64,000 nt of DNA, from assembly GCF_009834125.1 (NCBI RefSeq), contig NZ_CP047146.1, positions 981,001 through 1,045,000 on the forward strand, given 5' to 3'. This document shows positions 1 to 8,729 of this stretch, piece after piece. Origin of the DNA: Streptomyces sp. GS7 (GTDB taxonomy: Bacteria > Actinomycetota > Actinomycetes > Streptomycetales > Streptomycetaceae). The notes under the pieces are model-generated. The model was not told the DNA's origin. It searched no databases and saw only the letters and a program-made list of their open reading frames with translations. Position 1 is the first letter of the stretch, and each line of letters starts with the position of its first letter. The position numbers and the translations under genes were made by a program.

Positions 1-1
1 G

Positions 2-1111
2 ACTCTGTCCGACATGACGGGCAAGCTGAAGCTGACCAAGCCCGGCGAGGTCACCCTGACGCCCGGCTTCTACAACATCAACGTCAACCAGCCGATCTCC
101 ACGGACACCAAGTGCTCGCCCAAGGAGACGGTCCGTCCCGCGGTCACGGTCACGGTGACCGACGGCGGGGGCTCTTCCGGCGGGGCGAGCGGCGGGGCGA
201 GTGGCGGGACGAGTGGCGGGACGAGCGGTGGGACCACCGCCGGTACGTCCTCAGGGGGCAGCACGGGCGGCGCCGGCGGCAGCAGCGCGGGCACCTCCGG
301 CGGTACGGGCGGCCCCTCGGGCGGCACCGGGTCCTCCGGGTCCTCCGGGTCCTCCGGGTCCACCGGCGGTTCGGGCGGCTCCGGCGGTGACCCCGACGGC
401 ACCGCGTACAAGGGCACCGAGGTCCAGGTCCCGTACGCCTGCAAGACGCCCATCGGGGACAAGAAGGCGACCTCGCCGGTGCAGATCAACGCCGTGAAGA
501 AGAGCGGCGGTTACGACCTGACGGTGCAGTTCAAGAAGGCCGTCATGAACAGCCCGGCGGACATCCCGGCCGGCTCGGTCAAGCCGTCGATGGACGTCGC
601 GGTGGGCGGCGCGGACAAGGGCTCGGTGACGACCGAGGGGCCCACCAACAGCAAGCCGATCAAGTCGGGCGATCCGATCGAGATCCCCGACCTGAAGGGC
701 ACCTACAAGCCGGGCGCGACCGGCAAGGCCACACTCACGCCGGGCGTGCTCACCGTCAACGCCCTGGGGACGACCACCACCTGCACCCCGGAGACGGACC
801 CCGGCGCCTCGCTCACCCTGAACACCTCGGCGCAGCCGGGTGGCACCTCCGGCGGTACGGCCGGTGGGACGGCCGGCGGCTCGGCGAGCGGTGCGGCGTC
901 CGGCGGCACGTCCGGGTCGGCCGGCACGTCCGGGTCGGGCGGCACCTCCGGGGGCAGCGGCGGCCTGGCCAAAACCGGCGCCACCGACCACGGCGCGCTG
1001 ACCGCGCTCGGCATGCTCGCCGGCACCCTCGTGCTGCTCGGCGGCGCGGCCGGCGGTATGAGCCGTGGCTGGCGCAGCGCCCTCACTCCGGGGCGCAGGC
1101 TGCGGCGCTGA
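2..1111 (+). CDS. LAKTG-type sortase substrate, cell-wall surface protein (5' end missing)
   Basis: The reading frame is already open at the left edge, so the N-terminus and signal peptide lie outside the window. Two similar modules of about 90 residues, each with a KATLTPG- or EVTLTPG-type strand ending in a TxCxPE/KxCSPKE cysteine motif, are separated by low-complexity Gly/Ser/Thr linkers. The C-terminus has LAKTG, a hydrophobic segment (ALTALGMLAGTLVLLGGAA) and an Arg-rich tail. That is the cell-wall sorting signal of the LAXTG type used by Streptomyces class E sortases. The protein is therefore probably exported and covalently anchored to peptidoglycan. The linkers look like flexible spacers. 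The binding or enzymatic role of the two modules is not recognisable. Confidence 0.8.
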   Translation, partial: TLSDMTGKLKLTKPGEVTLTPGFYNINVNQPISTDTKCSPKETVRPAVTVTVTDGGGSSGGASGGASGGTSGGTSGGTTAGTSSGGSTGGAGGSSAGTSGGTGGPSGGTGSSGSSGSSGSTGGSGGSGGDPDGTAYKGTEVQVPYACKTPIGDKKATSPVQINAVKKSGGYDLTVQFKKAVMNSPADIPAGSVKPSMDVAVGGADKGSVTTEGPTNSKPIKSGDPIEIPDLKGTYKPGATGKATLTPGVLTVNALGTTTTCTPETDPGASLTLNTSAQPGGTSGGTAGGTAGGSASGAASGGTSGSAGTSGSGGTSGGSGGLAKTGATDHGALTALGMLAGTLVLLGGAAGGMSRGWRSALTPGRRLRR

Positions 1112-1160
1112 TCCGGGCGGCGGCCCGTAACGTCGCCTTCCGGCCGGCTCGCAAAAAGAC

Positions 1161-1190
1161 GGTGGCCGTCGGCTTTCGCCGACGGCCACC
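1161..1190 (-). terminator. Intrinsic terminator between convergent genes
   Basis: A perfect 13-bp stem (1161-1173 with 1178-1190, loop TTTC). On the minus strand it is followed by a T-run (GTCTTTTTGC), so it terminates the small minus-strand gene best and may also stop the plus-strand surface-protein gene. Confidence 0.85.
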
Positions 1191-1215
1191 CGCCTTCTGC
1201 CCTACCCGCGGCGGC

Positions 1216-1392
1216 TCAGCCGCACTTGACGCCCCACAGAGCGGCGATCGCGCAGCCTCCCGCGTAGCCGACGCTCCCGTCCTGCCACTTCGCGGGGCTG
1301 CCCGAACCCAGGCTGGAAGCGTTGGCGGTCGCCGCACCCCCAAGGGTCAGAAGAGCGGCCAGGGCCCCGGCGGCGGCAATTTTCTTCAGCAT
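1216..1392 (-). CDS. 58-aa secreted microprotein
   Basis: ATG start at 1392 is preceded by GGGAG 8 bases upstream. The product begins MLKKIAAAGALAALLTLGG and continues to an AxA cleavage site (ATANA), a typical Sec signal peptide of about 25 residues. The predicted mature peptide is only about 33 residues, with two cysteines near its C-terminus (GGCAIAALWGVKCG) that could form one disulfide. A strong terminator follows immediately, so this is a monocistronic unit. I do not recognise the family. It could be a secreted signal, an antimicrobial or an envelope peptide. The start, ribosome site and signal peptide make it a convincing gene. Confidence 0.75.
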   Translation of the reverse strand: MLKKIAAAGALAALLTLGGAATANASSLGSGSPAKWQDGSVGYAGGCAIAALWGVKCG

Positions 1393-1525
1393 GACAATGC
1401 TCCCGTTTTTCGTTCTGGGTACGCGGCGTTCTGCGACGTGTCATAGACAGCTTCTTGGCTGGTCAGGCCACGATTTCCGCGTACAGGGAGACATTAGGCA
1501 AGAGAATTGCGCGGCTCAACACATA

Positions 1526-1553
1526 TGACGGACCATTAAATTGACGGTCCATT
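1526..1553. promoter_or_regulatory. Direct repeat, possible regulator site upstream of the 58-aa gene
   Basis: TGACGGACCATT (1526-1537) and TGACGGTCCATT (1542-1553) are spaced 16 bp start to start, in an unusually AT-rich stretch 134-160 bp upstream of the 58-aa gene. Spacing of about 1.5 helical turns fits a response-regulator type site. In the rest of 1393-1657 I see nothing else. Confidence 0.35.
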
Positions 1554-1657
1554 GGACTGCTGCGTGCGACGCGAATAGTCAGGGTGCTCAGAGGGTGATT
1601 TGGGGGAAATGGGAAAATGCGCCCCGAGGGAATGCTCCGGTGGAAACGCGGAAATGC

Positions 1658-1693
1658 GTGAGGGCTCCGGCAGCGAACTGCCGGAGCCCTCAC
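1658..1693 (-). terminator. Terminator of the peptide transporter gene
   Basis: A perfect 16-bp stem (1658-1673 with 1678-1693, tetraloop CGAA), located 18 bases past the transporter stop codon on the minus strand. There is no long T-run, as is common in Streptomyces. Confidence 0.8.
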
Positions 1694-1710
1694 GTGAGGT
1701 AAGGCGCGAC

Positions 1711-3240
1711 TCAGTGGACGCTGCCCATCAGCACCTGGACCTTCTTGCGGTACATGAACACCGCGAGACCCGCGAGGGCCGCGAGTGAAGCCTGCATCGC
1801 GATGATGCCGATGCCATCGAGGCTCACGCCGGCCAGCGAGAGCAGGCCGGTGGTGCAGTCACCCGCGGTGACGGCCAGGAACCAGACGCCCATCATGCGC
1901 GAGGCGTACTTCTGCGGCGCCATCTTGGTGGTGACCGAGAGGCCGACCGGGGAGAGGCAGAGCTCACCGATGGTCTGGATCATGTAGATCGTGACCAGCC
2001 ACATCGGGGAGACCTTGGTGCCGCCGTCGGCCATGCCCATCGGGACGATGAAGACGAAGAAGGAGGCGCCGACGAGCACCAGGCCCATCGCGAACTTCAC
2101 GATGGTGTTGGGCTCACGGTTCCTGCGGGCCAGCCACAGCCACAGCCAGGCGAAGACCGGAGCCAGCGCCATCACGAAGAGCGGGTTCAGGGACTGGTAC
2201 CAGGTGGCCGAGAAGCCGAAGCCGAACAGCTTGTCCGCTGTCTTGGCGTCCGAGAAGAGCGACAGGGTCGAACCACCCTGGTCGTAGATCATCCAGAAGA
2301 TGGCGGCGGCCACGAAGAACCAGATGTAGGCGTTCATCTTGGACTGCTCGGTGCCCGAGAGTTCCTTGTCGCGCTTGATGCGGACCAGCACGGCGATCGG
2401 GATGACCAGACCGACGAGCGTCAGCGGAACCATCGCCCACTTCAGCGTGAAGGCGCCGATGGCGATCACGGCACCGTAGAAGACGGCGACGGCGGCGACC
2501 ACGAGAGCGACCTTCGTCAGGAGCGACTTGCGCTCCTCGGCGCTCAGCGGGTTCGGGACGACGTTGCTCTGAGGGCTCAGGTTCTTGGTGCCGATGAGGA
2601 ACTGGGCCAGGCCCAGGCCCATGCCGACCGCGGCGAGCGCGAAGCCCAGGTGCCAGTTGTTCTCCTTGCCGACCGTGCCGACGACGAACGGGGCCACGAA
2701 GGCGCCGAGGTTGATGCCGATGTAGAAGAGCGTGAAGCCGCCGTCGCGACGAGGGTCGTCCGGGCCGTCGTACAGGTGGCCCACCATCGTGGAGATGTTG
2801 GCCTTCAGCAGACCGGAACCGATGGCGACCAGGATGAGGCCGACGAAGAACATGGCCTGGCCCGGAACGGCCAGCGAGAAGTGACCGGCCATGATCACGA
2901 AGCCTGCGATGGCGACGGTCTTGCGGGCGCCCCAGACGCGGTCGCCGAACCAGCCGCCGGGCATGGCCATGAGGTAGACCATGGAGACGTAGACGGAGTA
3001 GATGGCCGTGGCCGTGACCGCGGTCATCGCGAGTCCGCCGCCCTGGCTGCCGGTCGCGGCATCGGCGCCGCCGGAGACCAGGTAGAACACGAGCAGGGCC
3101 CGCATGCCGTAGTAGGAGAAGCGCTCCCACATCTCGGTCATGAAGAGAGTGGCCAGACCGCGGGGGTGGCCGAAGAAGGTCTTGCCGCCGTTGGCAGGGG
3201 TTCCCTGCTGGGCAGCGTCCTTCGTCTGGCTGGACGCCAT
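1711..3240 (-). CDS. POT/PTR2 family proton-dependent oligopeptide transporter
   Basis: 509-aa polytopic membrane protein of the proton-coupled peptide transporter family (major facilitator fold, di/tripeptide-proton symport into the cytoplasm). The early FFGHPRGLATLFMTEMWERF segment and the following SYYGMRALLVFYLV are the classical POT first-helix signature (ExxERFxYY). About 12-14 hydrophobic segments span the protein, consistent with the family length of roughly 500 residues. The ATG at 3240 is chosen because AAGGA lies about 8 bases upstream. An open frame continues upstream but lacks coding character. It is divergent from draR; the nearest downstream signal is the hairpin at 1658-1693. 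Confidence 0.9.
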   Translation of the reverse strand: MASSQTKDAAQQGTPANGGKTFFGHPRGLATLFMTEMWERFSYYGMRALLVFYLVSGGADAATGSQGGGLAMTAVTATAIYSVYVSMVYLMAMPGGWFGDRVWGARKTVAIAGFVIMAGHFSLAVPGQAMFFVGLILVAIGSGLLKANISTMVGHLYDGPDDPRRDGGFTLFYIGINLGAFVAPFVVGTVGKENNWHLGFALAAVGMGLGLAQFLIGTKNLSPQSNVVPNPLSAEERKSLLTKVALVVAAVAVFYGAVIAIGAFTLKWAMVPLTLVGLVIPIAVLVRIKRDKELSGTEQSKMNAYIWFFVAAAIFWMIYDQGGSTLSLFSDAKTADKLFGFGFSATWYQSLNPLFVMALAPVFAWLWLWLARRNREPNTIVKFAMGLVLVGASFFVFIVPMGMADGGTKVSPMWLVTIYMIQTIGELCLSPVGLSVTTKMAPQKYASRMMGVWFLAVTAGDCTTGLLSLAGVSLDGIGIIAMQASLAALAGLAVFMYRKKVQVLMGSVH

Positions 3241-3738
3241 GGAGGTTCCTTGCTGCTCGGGACGCCTCCGATTCGGTGTGCGCCCGGGTGGGGGATGACC
3301 GGCACCGGCGAGGCCCGGCCCCCCCACGTCCGGGAGGTTCAACACCGCACGAGCAGGCGTCGACGGGAGGCCGTACGCCGGGATCCACGCCCCCGTGCCG
3401 CGAGTGCGGCCGGCGGACCCGGTCGACAGGTCAATCACTGTGTATCGGGACTGGTGGTTCCAGACCCGCACACAACGAGGGACCAATGACGTCAGTGCCG
3501 TCACGGCCCCAGAGGTTGTGCGTTGGACGTTCGGGACACCATACGTCCGAGTAACCCGCCGTTGGAATGGGTGAGACAACGCTCACACTCGGGTCGGGAA
3601 CCGTTTGAGCCAGTGCATCGATCATGCGCGCCCGCACCCGCGCAGCTCAGGAGCGCGAACGGGCGCGCGGCCCGCCCGCTGTCGCCCATCCGTGCTGGTC
3701 CGCCCCTCGGTGTCGGCACATCGGACTACCATCGGCCC
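3241..3738. promoter_or_regulatory. Divergent promoter region between peptide transporter and draR
   Basis: Non-coding spacer of about 500 bp serving both directions. It contains a perfect TGACGTCA palindrome (3487-3494) and a GGACGT...ACGTCC inverted repeat (3525-3530 with 3543-3548). TACCAT (3728-3733) lies only a few bases before the draR ATG and could be a -10 element for a leaderless or near-leaderless transcript. None of these sites is tied to a known regulator. Confidence 0.3.
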
Positions 3739-4419
<681 letters not shown>

Positions 4420-4425
4420 GGGCCC

Positions 4426-5673
4426 GTGCGCCGCCGACTGATCAACTCCACGCTCGCCGTGGTACTCGTCGTCATCGCCGTCTTCGGCGTCTCCCTGGTG
4501 ATCGTCGAGACCCGCACGATCCAGTCCGGCGCACAGGAGAGCGTGCAGTCCGAGGCGGTCCGCCTGGTCGGGATAGTGGAGAGCCGGCTGGGCAGCAACG
4601 AGAAGATCACCCCGGAAATCCTCTCCGAGCAGATCACCGCCAACCGGTACGCCGAGATCAAGGTGCCCGGCAAGGCGAAGATCGAGATCGGGGCCCGGCC
4701 GTCCGGCGACGTGATCGAGTCGCAGGTGCGCGGTGACCAGGGCGAGTCGGTCGTCGTCCAGGAGTCCCGCTCCACGGTCAGCGCGGAGATCGGCCGGACG
4801 CTGCTGGTCATCCTGGCCGTCGCCCTGCTGGCGATCCTCGCGGCGGTGGTGCTGGCCGTCCGCCAGGCCCGCCGGCTGACCGCGCCGCTCACCGACCTCG
4901 CGGAGACCGCCGAGCGGCTGGGCTCCGGCGACCCGCGCCCCCGCCACCGCCGCTACGGCGTCCAGGAGCTGGACCGGGTCGCCGATGTGCTGGACGCCAG
5001 CGCCGAGCGGATCGCCCGCATGCTGACCGCCGAGCGGCGGCTGGCCGCCGACGCCTCGCACCAGCTGCGCACCCCGCTGACCGCGCTGTCCATGCGCCTG
5101 GAGGAGATCACCCTCACCGACGATCCGGAGACCGTGAAGGAAGAGGCCACCATCGCGCTGGCCCAGGTGGAGCGGCTGACGGACGTGGTCCAGCGGCTGC
5201 TGACCAACTCCCGCGACCCGCGCAGCGGCTCGGCGGTCGCCTTCGACCTGGACGAGGTCGTCAAGCAGCAGATCGAGGAGTGGCGCCCGGCCTACCGCAG
5301 CGCCGGACGCGCTATCGTCCGCTCCGGCAAGAAGGAGCTGCGGGCCGTCGGTACCCCCGGCGCGGTCGCCCAGGTGCTGGCCACCCTCATCGAGAACTCC
5401 CTGATGCACGGCGCCGGCACGGTCGCGCTGCGCACCCGCGTCACCGGCAACCAAGCCGTCGTCGAGGTCACCGACGCCGGCCCCGGGGTACCGCCGGACC
5501 TCGGCTCGCGGGTCTTCGAGCGGACCGTCTCCGGCCGCAACTCCACGGGCCTGGGGCTCGCCGTCGCCCGCGACCTGGCGGAGGCGGACGGCGGCCGTCT
5601 GGAGCTGCTCCAGCAGCATCCGCCGGTCTTCGCGCTGTTCCTGGCACGGGAGGCGGAGCCCACCGAGGAGTGA
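4426..5673 (+). CDS. draK: Sensor histidine kinase DraK
   Basis: 415 aa. TM1 about residues 8-28, a short extracytoplasmic sensor of about 95 residues, TM2 about 124-146, then HAMP. The HisKA motif ASHQLRTPL carries the phosphorylatable H212. The HATPase domain shows an N box (LIENSLMHG), G1 (DAGPGVP) and G2 (TGLGLAV). It should autophosphorylate and pass phosphate to DraR. GTG start at 4426 follows AGGGG and sits 6 bases after draR, so the pair is co-translated. The small periplasmic-type domain suits sensing of pH or small ions, as reported for S. coelicolor DraK. It meets the GtrA gene convergently with only 8 bases between stop codons and no clear terminator. Confidence 0.9.
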   Translation: MRRRLINSTLAVVLVVIAVFGVSLVIVETRTIQSGAQESVQSEAVRLVGIVESRLGSNEKITPEILSEQITANRYAEIKVPGKAKIEIGARPSGDVIESQVRGDQGESVVVQESRSTVSAEIGRTLLVILAVALLAILAAVVLAVRQARRLTAPLTDLAETAERLGSGDPRPRHRRYGVQELDRVADVLDASAERIARMLTAERRLAADASHQLRTPLTALSMRLEEITLTDDPETVKEEATIALAQVERLTDVVQRLLTNSRDPRSGSAVAFDLDEVVKQQIEEWRPAYRSAGRAIVRSGKKELRAVGTPGAVAQVLATLIENSLMHGAGTVALRTRVTGNQAVVEVTDAGPGVPPDLGSRVFERTVSGRNSTGLGLAVARDLAEADGGRLELLQQHPPVFALFLAREAEPTEE

Positions 5674-5681
5674 GCCCGGAC

Positions 5682-6188
5682 CTACTTGCGCACGCCGCTC
5701 GGCAGCTGCGCGTCGTCGGTCAGGAAGGACTCCGCGGTCTCCACGGCCTCGCGGGCCGGCAGCCCCCGGAAGACCCAGGTGCGGTAGGACCAGAAGCGGA
5801 AGAGCGTGGCGATCCCGATGCCGAGGAACTTGAAGAAGTTGCTCTGCAGCGGGCTGTCCCAGTCGAATCCGTACGTCGCGGTGTACAGGATGCCGTTCTC
5901 GATGACCAGGCCGATCACGCTGAACAGCAGGAAGAGCGTCAGCTCCTTGGTGCGCCCCTGCTTGTCGCGGTCCCGGTAGGCGAAGTAGCGGTAGCCGACG
6001 TAGTTGGTGGCGGTGGCCACCACCGTCGCGACGATGCTCGCCCGCACGACGGGGATCTCGGTCAGATGCCGGACGACGTTGAAGACCGCGAAGTTCACCA
6101 CGACCCCGGCGCCGCCGACGGCGCCGAACTTCACGACCTCCTGGACGAGCGCAGCCAGCCTCGATCGCAGTGGGCTCCGTTCACTCAT
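5682..6188 (-). CDS. GtrA family membrane protein
   Basis: 168 aa with four predicted transmembrane helices (VVKFGAVGGAGVVVNFAVF; ASIVATVVATATNYVGYRY; LTLFLLFSVIGLVIENGIL; FLGIGIATLFRFWSYRTWVF). The Asn in TNYVGYR and the final RFWSYRTWVF are GtrA/DPMS-type signatures. Family members are thought to move or support lipid-linked sugars across the membrane for glycosylation of surface polymers. No partner glycosyltransferase lies adjacent, so the substrate is unknown. The chagasin-like gene lies just upstream in the same direction. Confidence 0.88.
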   Translation of the reverse strand: MSERSPLRSRLAALVQEVVKFGAVGGAGVVVNFAVFNVVRHLTEIPVVRASIVATVVATATNYVGYRYFAYRDRDKQGRTKELTLFLLFSVIGLVIENGILYTATYGFDWDSPLQSNFFKFLGIGIATLFRFWSYRTWVFRGLPAREAVETAESFLTDDAQLPSGVRK

Positions 6189-6287
6189 GGTGATCGTCCA
6201 GCTCCCTGTCGTGGGCGGTGTGTGGCCGGCGGCCCGGTACGCACCCTCACTCTAACCACGCCCGGCGGACCGTGGTGCCGGGGGCCG

Positions 6288-6728
6288 TCAGTCCACCGTC
6301 ACGCGGAAGTTCACCGTACGGGTGCCCGGCTCGTCCACCGCGCCGGTGGCGCAGCGCCGGCAGTGCAGCAGCCGCAGGTCGGTACGCCCCGCGCGCACGG
6401 CGCGGAAGCCCAGCTCGCGGGTGCCGCCGGCGCCGGACGCCGGATGGCCCGGTTCCGCGTCCGGGTCGGTGCGCTCGCCGGTGGCCTCCAGAACGGCCGG
6501 ATCCGGACGGGGGGCGGCGATGATCCAGTGGTAGCCGTCGCCGGGGTCGTCCGGGACCGCGATGGTGAAGCGGTCCCCGGCGGAGACCGAGATCTCGCTG
6601 TCGCCGGGGCGGTAGACCGCCGGCCCGGACAGCTCGCTGACCACGGAATACAGGGCGATCAGCAGCGCGACGACCGCCATCGCGATCACCAGCGGCCGGG
6701 AGTCCCGCGCTATGTCACCGTTCTCCAT
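6288..6728 (-). CDS. Membrane-anchored chagasin-like (peptidase inhibitor I42) protein
   Basis: 146 aa. One N-terminal transmembrane helix (LVIAMAVVALLIALYSVV) anchors an extracellular immunoglobulin-like beta domain. The order of features follows the I42 chagasin family: a strand with VSAGDRFTI, loop GDGYHW (family NPTTGYxW), GAGG (family GxGG), then RAGRTDLRLLHCRR where the family has the RPW loop. Chagasins inhibit C1 papain-like cysteine proteases. Here the NPTTG and RPW loops are degenerate and a CRRC pair replaces the last, so inhibition is uncertain. Start ATG 6728 follows GGAGGGGG. It is divergent from purK. Confidence 0.65.
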   Translation of the reverse strand: MENGDIARDSRPLVIAMAVVALLIALYSVVSELSGPAVYRPGDSEISVSAGDRFTIAVPDDPGDGYHWIIAAPRPDPAVLEATGERTDPDAEPGHPASGAGGTRELGFRAVRAGRTDLRLLHCRRCATGAVDEPGTRTVNFRVTVD

Positions 6729-6900
6729 CCGGCATCCCCCTCCGCCGGGCAGCAGCCCGGCACCCGTCCTCGCTCCGAGCCGGCCCTTCGCCGCCGCGGG
6801 TCCGCAACGGCGCATGGCCGGCGATCTTCGAACGTCTGCGCTCGGAGGATCCTCCAAGCCCGGAGTCGGGGCGGCTCTGCCGTGCGGCTACCCTGGGGGC

Positions 6901-8106
6901 GTGACGTTCCCGGTAGTCGGCATGGTCGGCGGCGGTCAGCTCGCCCGTATGACCCACGAGGCGGGTATCCCCCTCGGCATCAGATTCAAGCTCCTCAGCG
7001 ATACCCCGCAGGACTCGGCGGCCCAGGTGGTCAGCGAGGTCGTCATCGGCGACTACCGCGACCTGGACACGCTGCGCGCCTTCGCGCAGGGCTGTGACGT
7101 GGTCACCTTCGATCACGAGCACGTACCCACCGAGCACTTGCGGGCGTTGGAGGCCGACGGCATTCCCGTGCGGCCCGGCCCCGACGCGCTGGTGCACGCC
7201 CAGGACAAGGGCGTGATGCGCGCCGGACTGGACGCCATCGGCGTCCCCTGCCCGCGCCACCGCATCGTGGCCGACCCCGCCGACGTCGAGCGCTTCGCGG
7301 CCGAAATCAGCGGGGGCGGCGCGGAGCGCCTCGATGAGGGGCGGTGGCCGGGTGGCGGGTCGGGCGGATTTCCCGTGGTCCTCAAGACCGTCCGCGGGGG
7401 CTATGACGGCAAGGGAGTCTGGGTCGTACGATCCTCCAAGGAGGCGGCCGAGCCGTTCCTCGCCGGGGTGCCCGTCCTGGCGGAGGAGAAGGTCCCCTTC
7501 GTCCGGGAACTTGCCGCCAACGTCGTCCGCTCACCGCACGGCCAGGCCGTCGCCTACCCGGTCGTCGAGTCCATCCAGGTCGACGGCGTCTGCGACACCG
7601 TCATCGCCCCGGCGCCCGGCCTCTCCGACGAACTCTCCACGCACGCCCAGCAGCTCGCGCTGCGGATCGCCGACGAACTGGGCGTCGTCGGGCACCTCGC
7701 GGTCGAGCTGTTCGAGGTCCGCGACGCCGACGGCGCACCCGCCGTCCTCGTCAACGAACTCGCGATGCGCCCGCACAATTCCGGTCACTGGACCCAGGAC
7801 GGCGCGATCACCTCGCAGTTCGCCAACCACGTCCGCGCCGTCCTCGACCTCCCGCTCGGCGACCCCCGCCCGCGCGCCCCCTGGACGGTGATGGCCAACG
7901 TCCTCGGCGGCGACTATCCCGACATGTACTCCGCGTACCTGCATTGCATGGCACGCGACCCGCAGTTGAAGATTCACATGTACGGAAAGGACGTGAAGCC
8001 GGGCCGCAAGGTCGGCCACGTCAACACTTACGGCGACGACCTGGCCGACGTGCGCGAGCGCGCCGCGCACGCCGCCGGCTACCTGCGAGGAACAATCACA
8101 GAATGA
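6901..8106 (+). CDS. purK: N5-carboxyaminoimidazole ribonucleotide synthase PurK
   Basis: 401-aa ATP-grasp enzyme of purine synthesis: it carboxylates AIR with bicarbonate and ATP to N5-CAIR, which PurE then rearranges. The N-terminal [14 protein letters not shown] nucleotide-binding motif, DHEHVP, and the ATP-grasp core [16 protein letters not shown] are all present. The GTG at 6901 gives the normal PurK N-terminus. Unusual: around residues 136-156 (7307-7370) a Gly-rich segment including [15 protein letters not shown] interrupts the usual direct junction to FPVVLKT; its DNA resembles an insertion in fbiA. The stop overlaps the purE start (ATGA), indicating translational coupling. Confidence 0.95.
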   Translation: MTFPVVGMVGGGQLARMTHEAGIPLGIRFKLLSDTPQDSAAQVVSEVVIGDYRDLDTLRAFAQGCDVVTFDHEHVPTEHLRALEADGIPVRPGPDALVHAQDKGVMRAGLDAIGVPCPRHRIVADPADVERFAAEISGGGAERLDEGRWPGGGSGGFPVVLKTVRGGYDGKGVWVVRSSKEAAEPFLAGVPVLAEEKVPFVRELAANVVRSPHGQAVAYPVVESIQVDGVCDTVIAPAPGLSDELSTHAQQLALRIADELGVVGHLAVELFEVRDADGAPAVLVNELAMRPHNSGHWTQDGAITSQFANHVRAVLDLPLGDPRPRAPWTVMANVLGGDYPDMYSAYLHCMARDPQLKIHMYGKDVKPGRKVGHVNTYGDDLADVRERAAHAAGYLRGTITE

Positions 8107-8729
8107 CCGCACCGGCCCGCCCGTCGCCCGACCTTCCCCAAGCTCTCAACTCCGTTCGAGCAGGGGAGACCCCATTCCCCTCGACGAGCGCTGACGCGCG
8201 TCCCTCTTGTCTCGTCGGCATCGTCATGGGTTCCGACTCCGACTGGCCCGTCATGGAGGCCGCCGCCCAGGCCCTCGACGAGTTCGAGATCCGCTACGAG
8301 GTCGACGTGGTCTCGGCGCACCGCATGCCGCACGAGATGATCACGTACGGCGAGGAGGCGGCCGGCCGCGGCCTCAAGGCGATCATCGCCGGCGCCGGCG
8401 GCGCCGCCCACCTCCCCGGCATGCTCGCCTCCGTCACCCCGCTGCCGGTCATCGGCGTCCCCGTCCCGCTCAAGTACCTCGACGGCATGGACTCCCTCCT
8501 CTCCATCGTGCAGATGCCGGCCGGTGTGCCGGTCGCCACCGTCTCGGTCGGCGGCGCCCGCAACGCCGGACTGCTCGCGGCCCGTATCCTCGGCGCCCAC
8601 GACCCCGAACTCCTCTCCCGTATGCGGGACTTCCAGCAGGAGCTGAACGACCAGGCCACCGAGAAGGGCAAGCGGCTGCGCAACAAGGTCGCGAAGACCG
8701 GCGGCTTCGGCTTCGGGGGCAAGAAGTGA
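8103..8729 (+). CDS. purE: N5-CAIR mutase PurE
   Basis: 208 aa. Converts N5-CAIR to CAIR, the step after PurK. The core begins [15 protein letters not shown] with the catalytic region [11 protein letters not shown] and [13 protein letters not shown] of class I PurE. The ATG at 8103 overlaps the purK stop as ATGA. About 38 residues precede the conserved core, and most of that extension is translated from a dispersed repeat (8116-8186). If the true start were internal, no good ribosome site is seen, so the coupled ATG is preferred. The end overlaps the dipeptidase start as GTGA, giving a three-gene coupled operon. Confidence 0.93.
   Translation: MTAPARPSPDLPQALNSVRAGETPFPSTSADARPSCLVGIVMGSDSDWPVMEAAAQALDEFEIRYEVDVVSAHRMPHEMITYGEEAAGRGLKAIIAGAGGAAHLPGMLASVTPLPVIGVPVPLKYLDGMDSLLSIVQMPAGVPVATVSVGGARNAGLLAARILGAHDPELLSRMRDFQQELNDQATEKGKRLRNKVAKTGGFGFGGKK
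8116..8186 (+). repeat. Dispersed GC-rich Streptomyces repeat, copy A (inside purE)
   Basis: About 70 bp nearly identical, in inverted orientation, to 11805-11876 upstream of ugd. It includes the shared core AGCTCTCAACTCCGTTCGAG. Copy A lies within the 5' end of purE and is read in frame. Confidence 0.8.

Noticed and set aside
180..400. Collagen-like or CRISPR-like repeat in the first gene
   Set aside because: The repeats are codon-level Gly/Ser/Thr runs without Gly-x-y periodicity or unique spacers; they are protein linkers.
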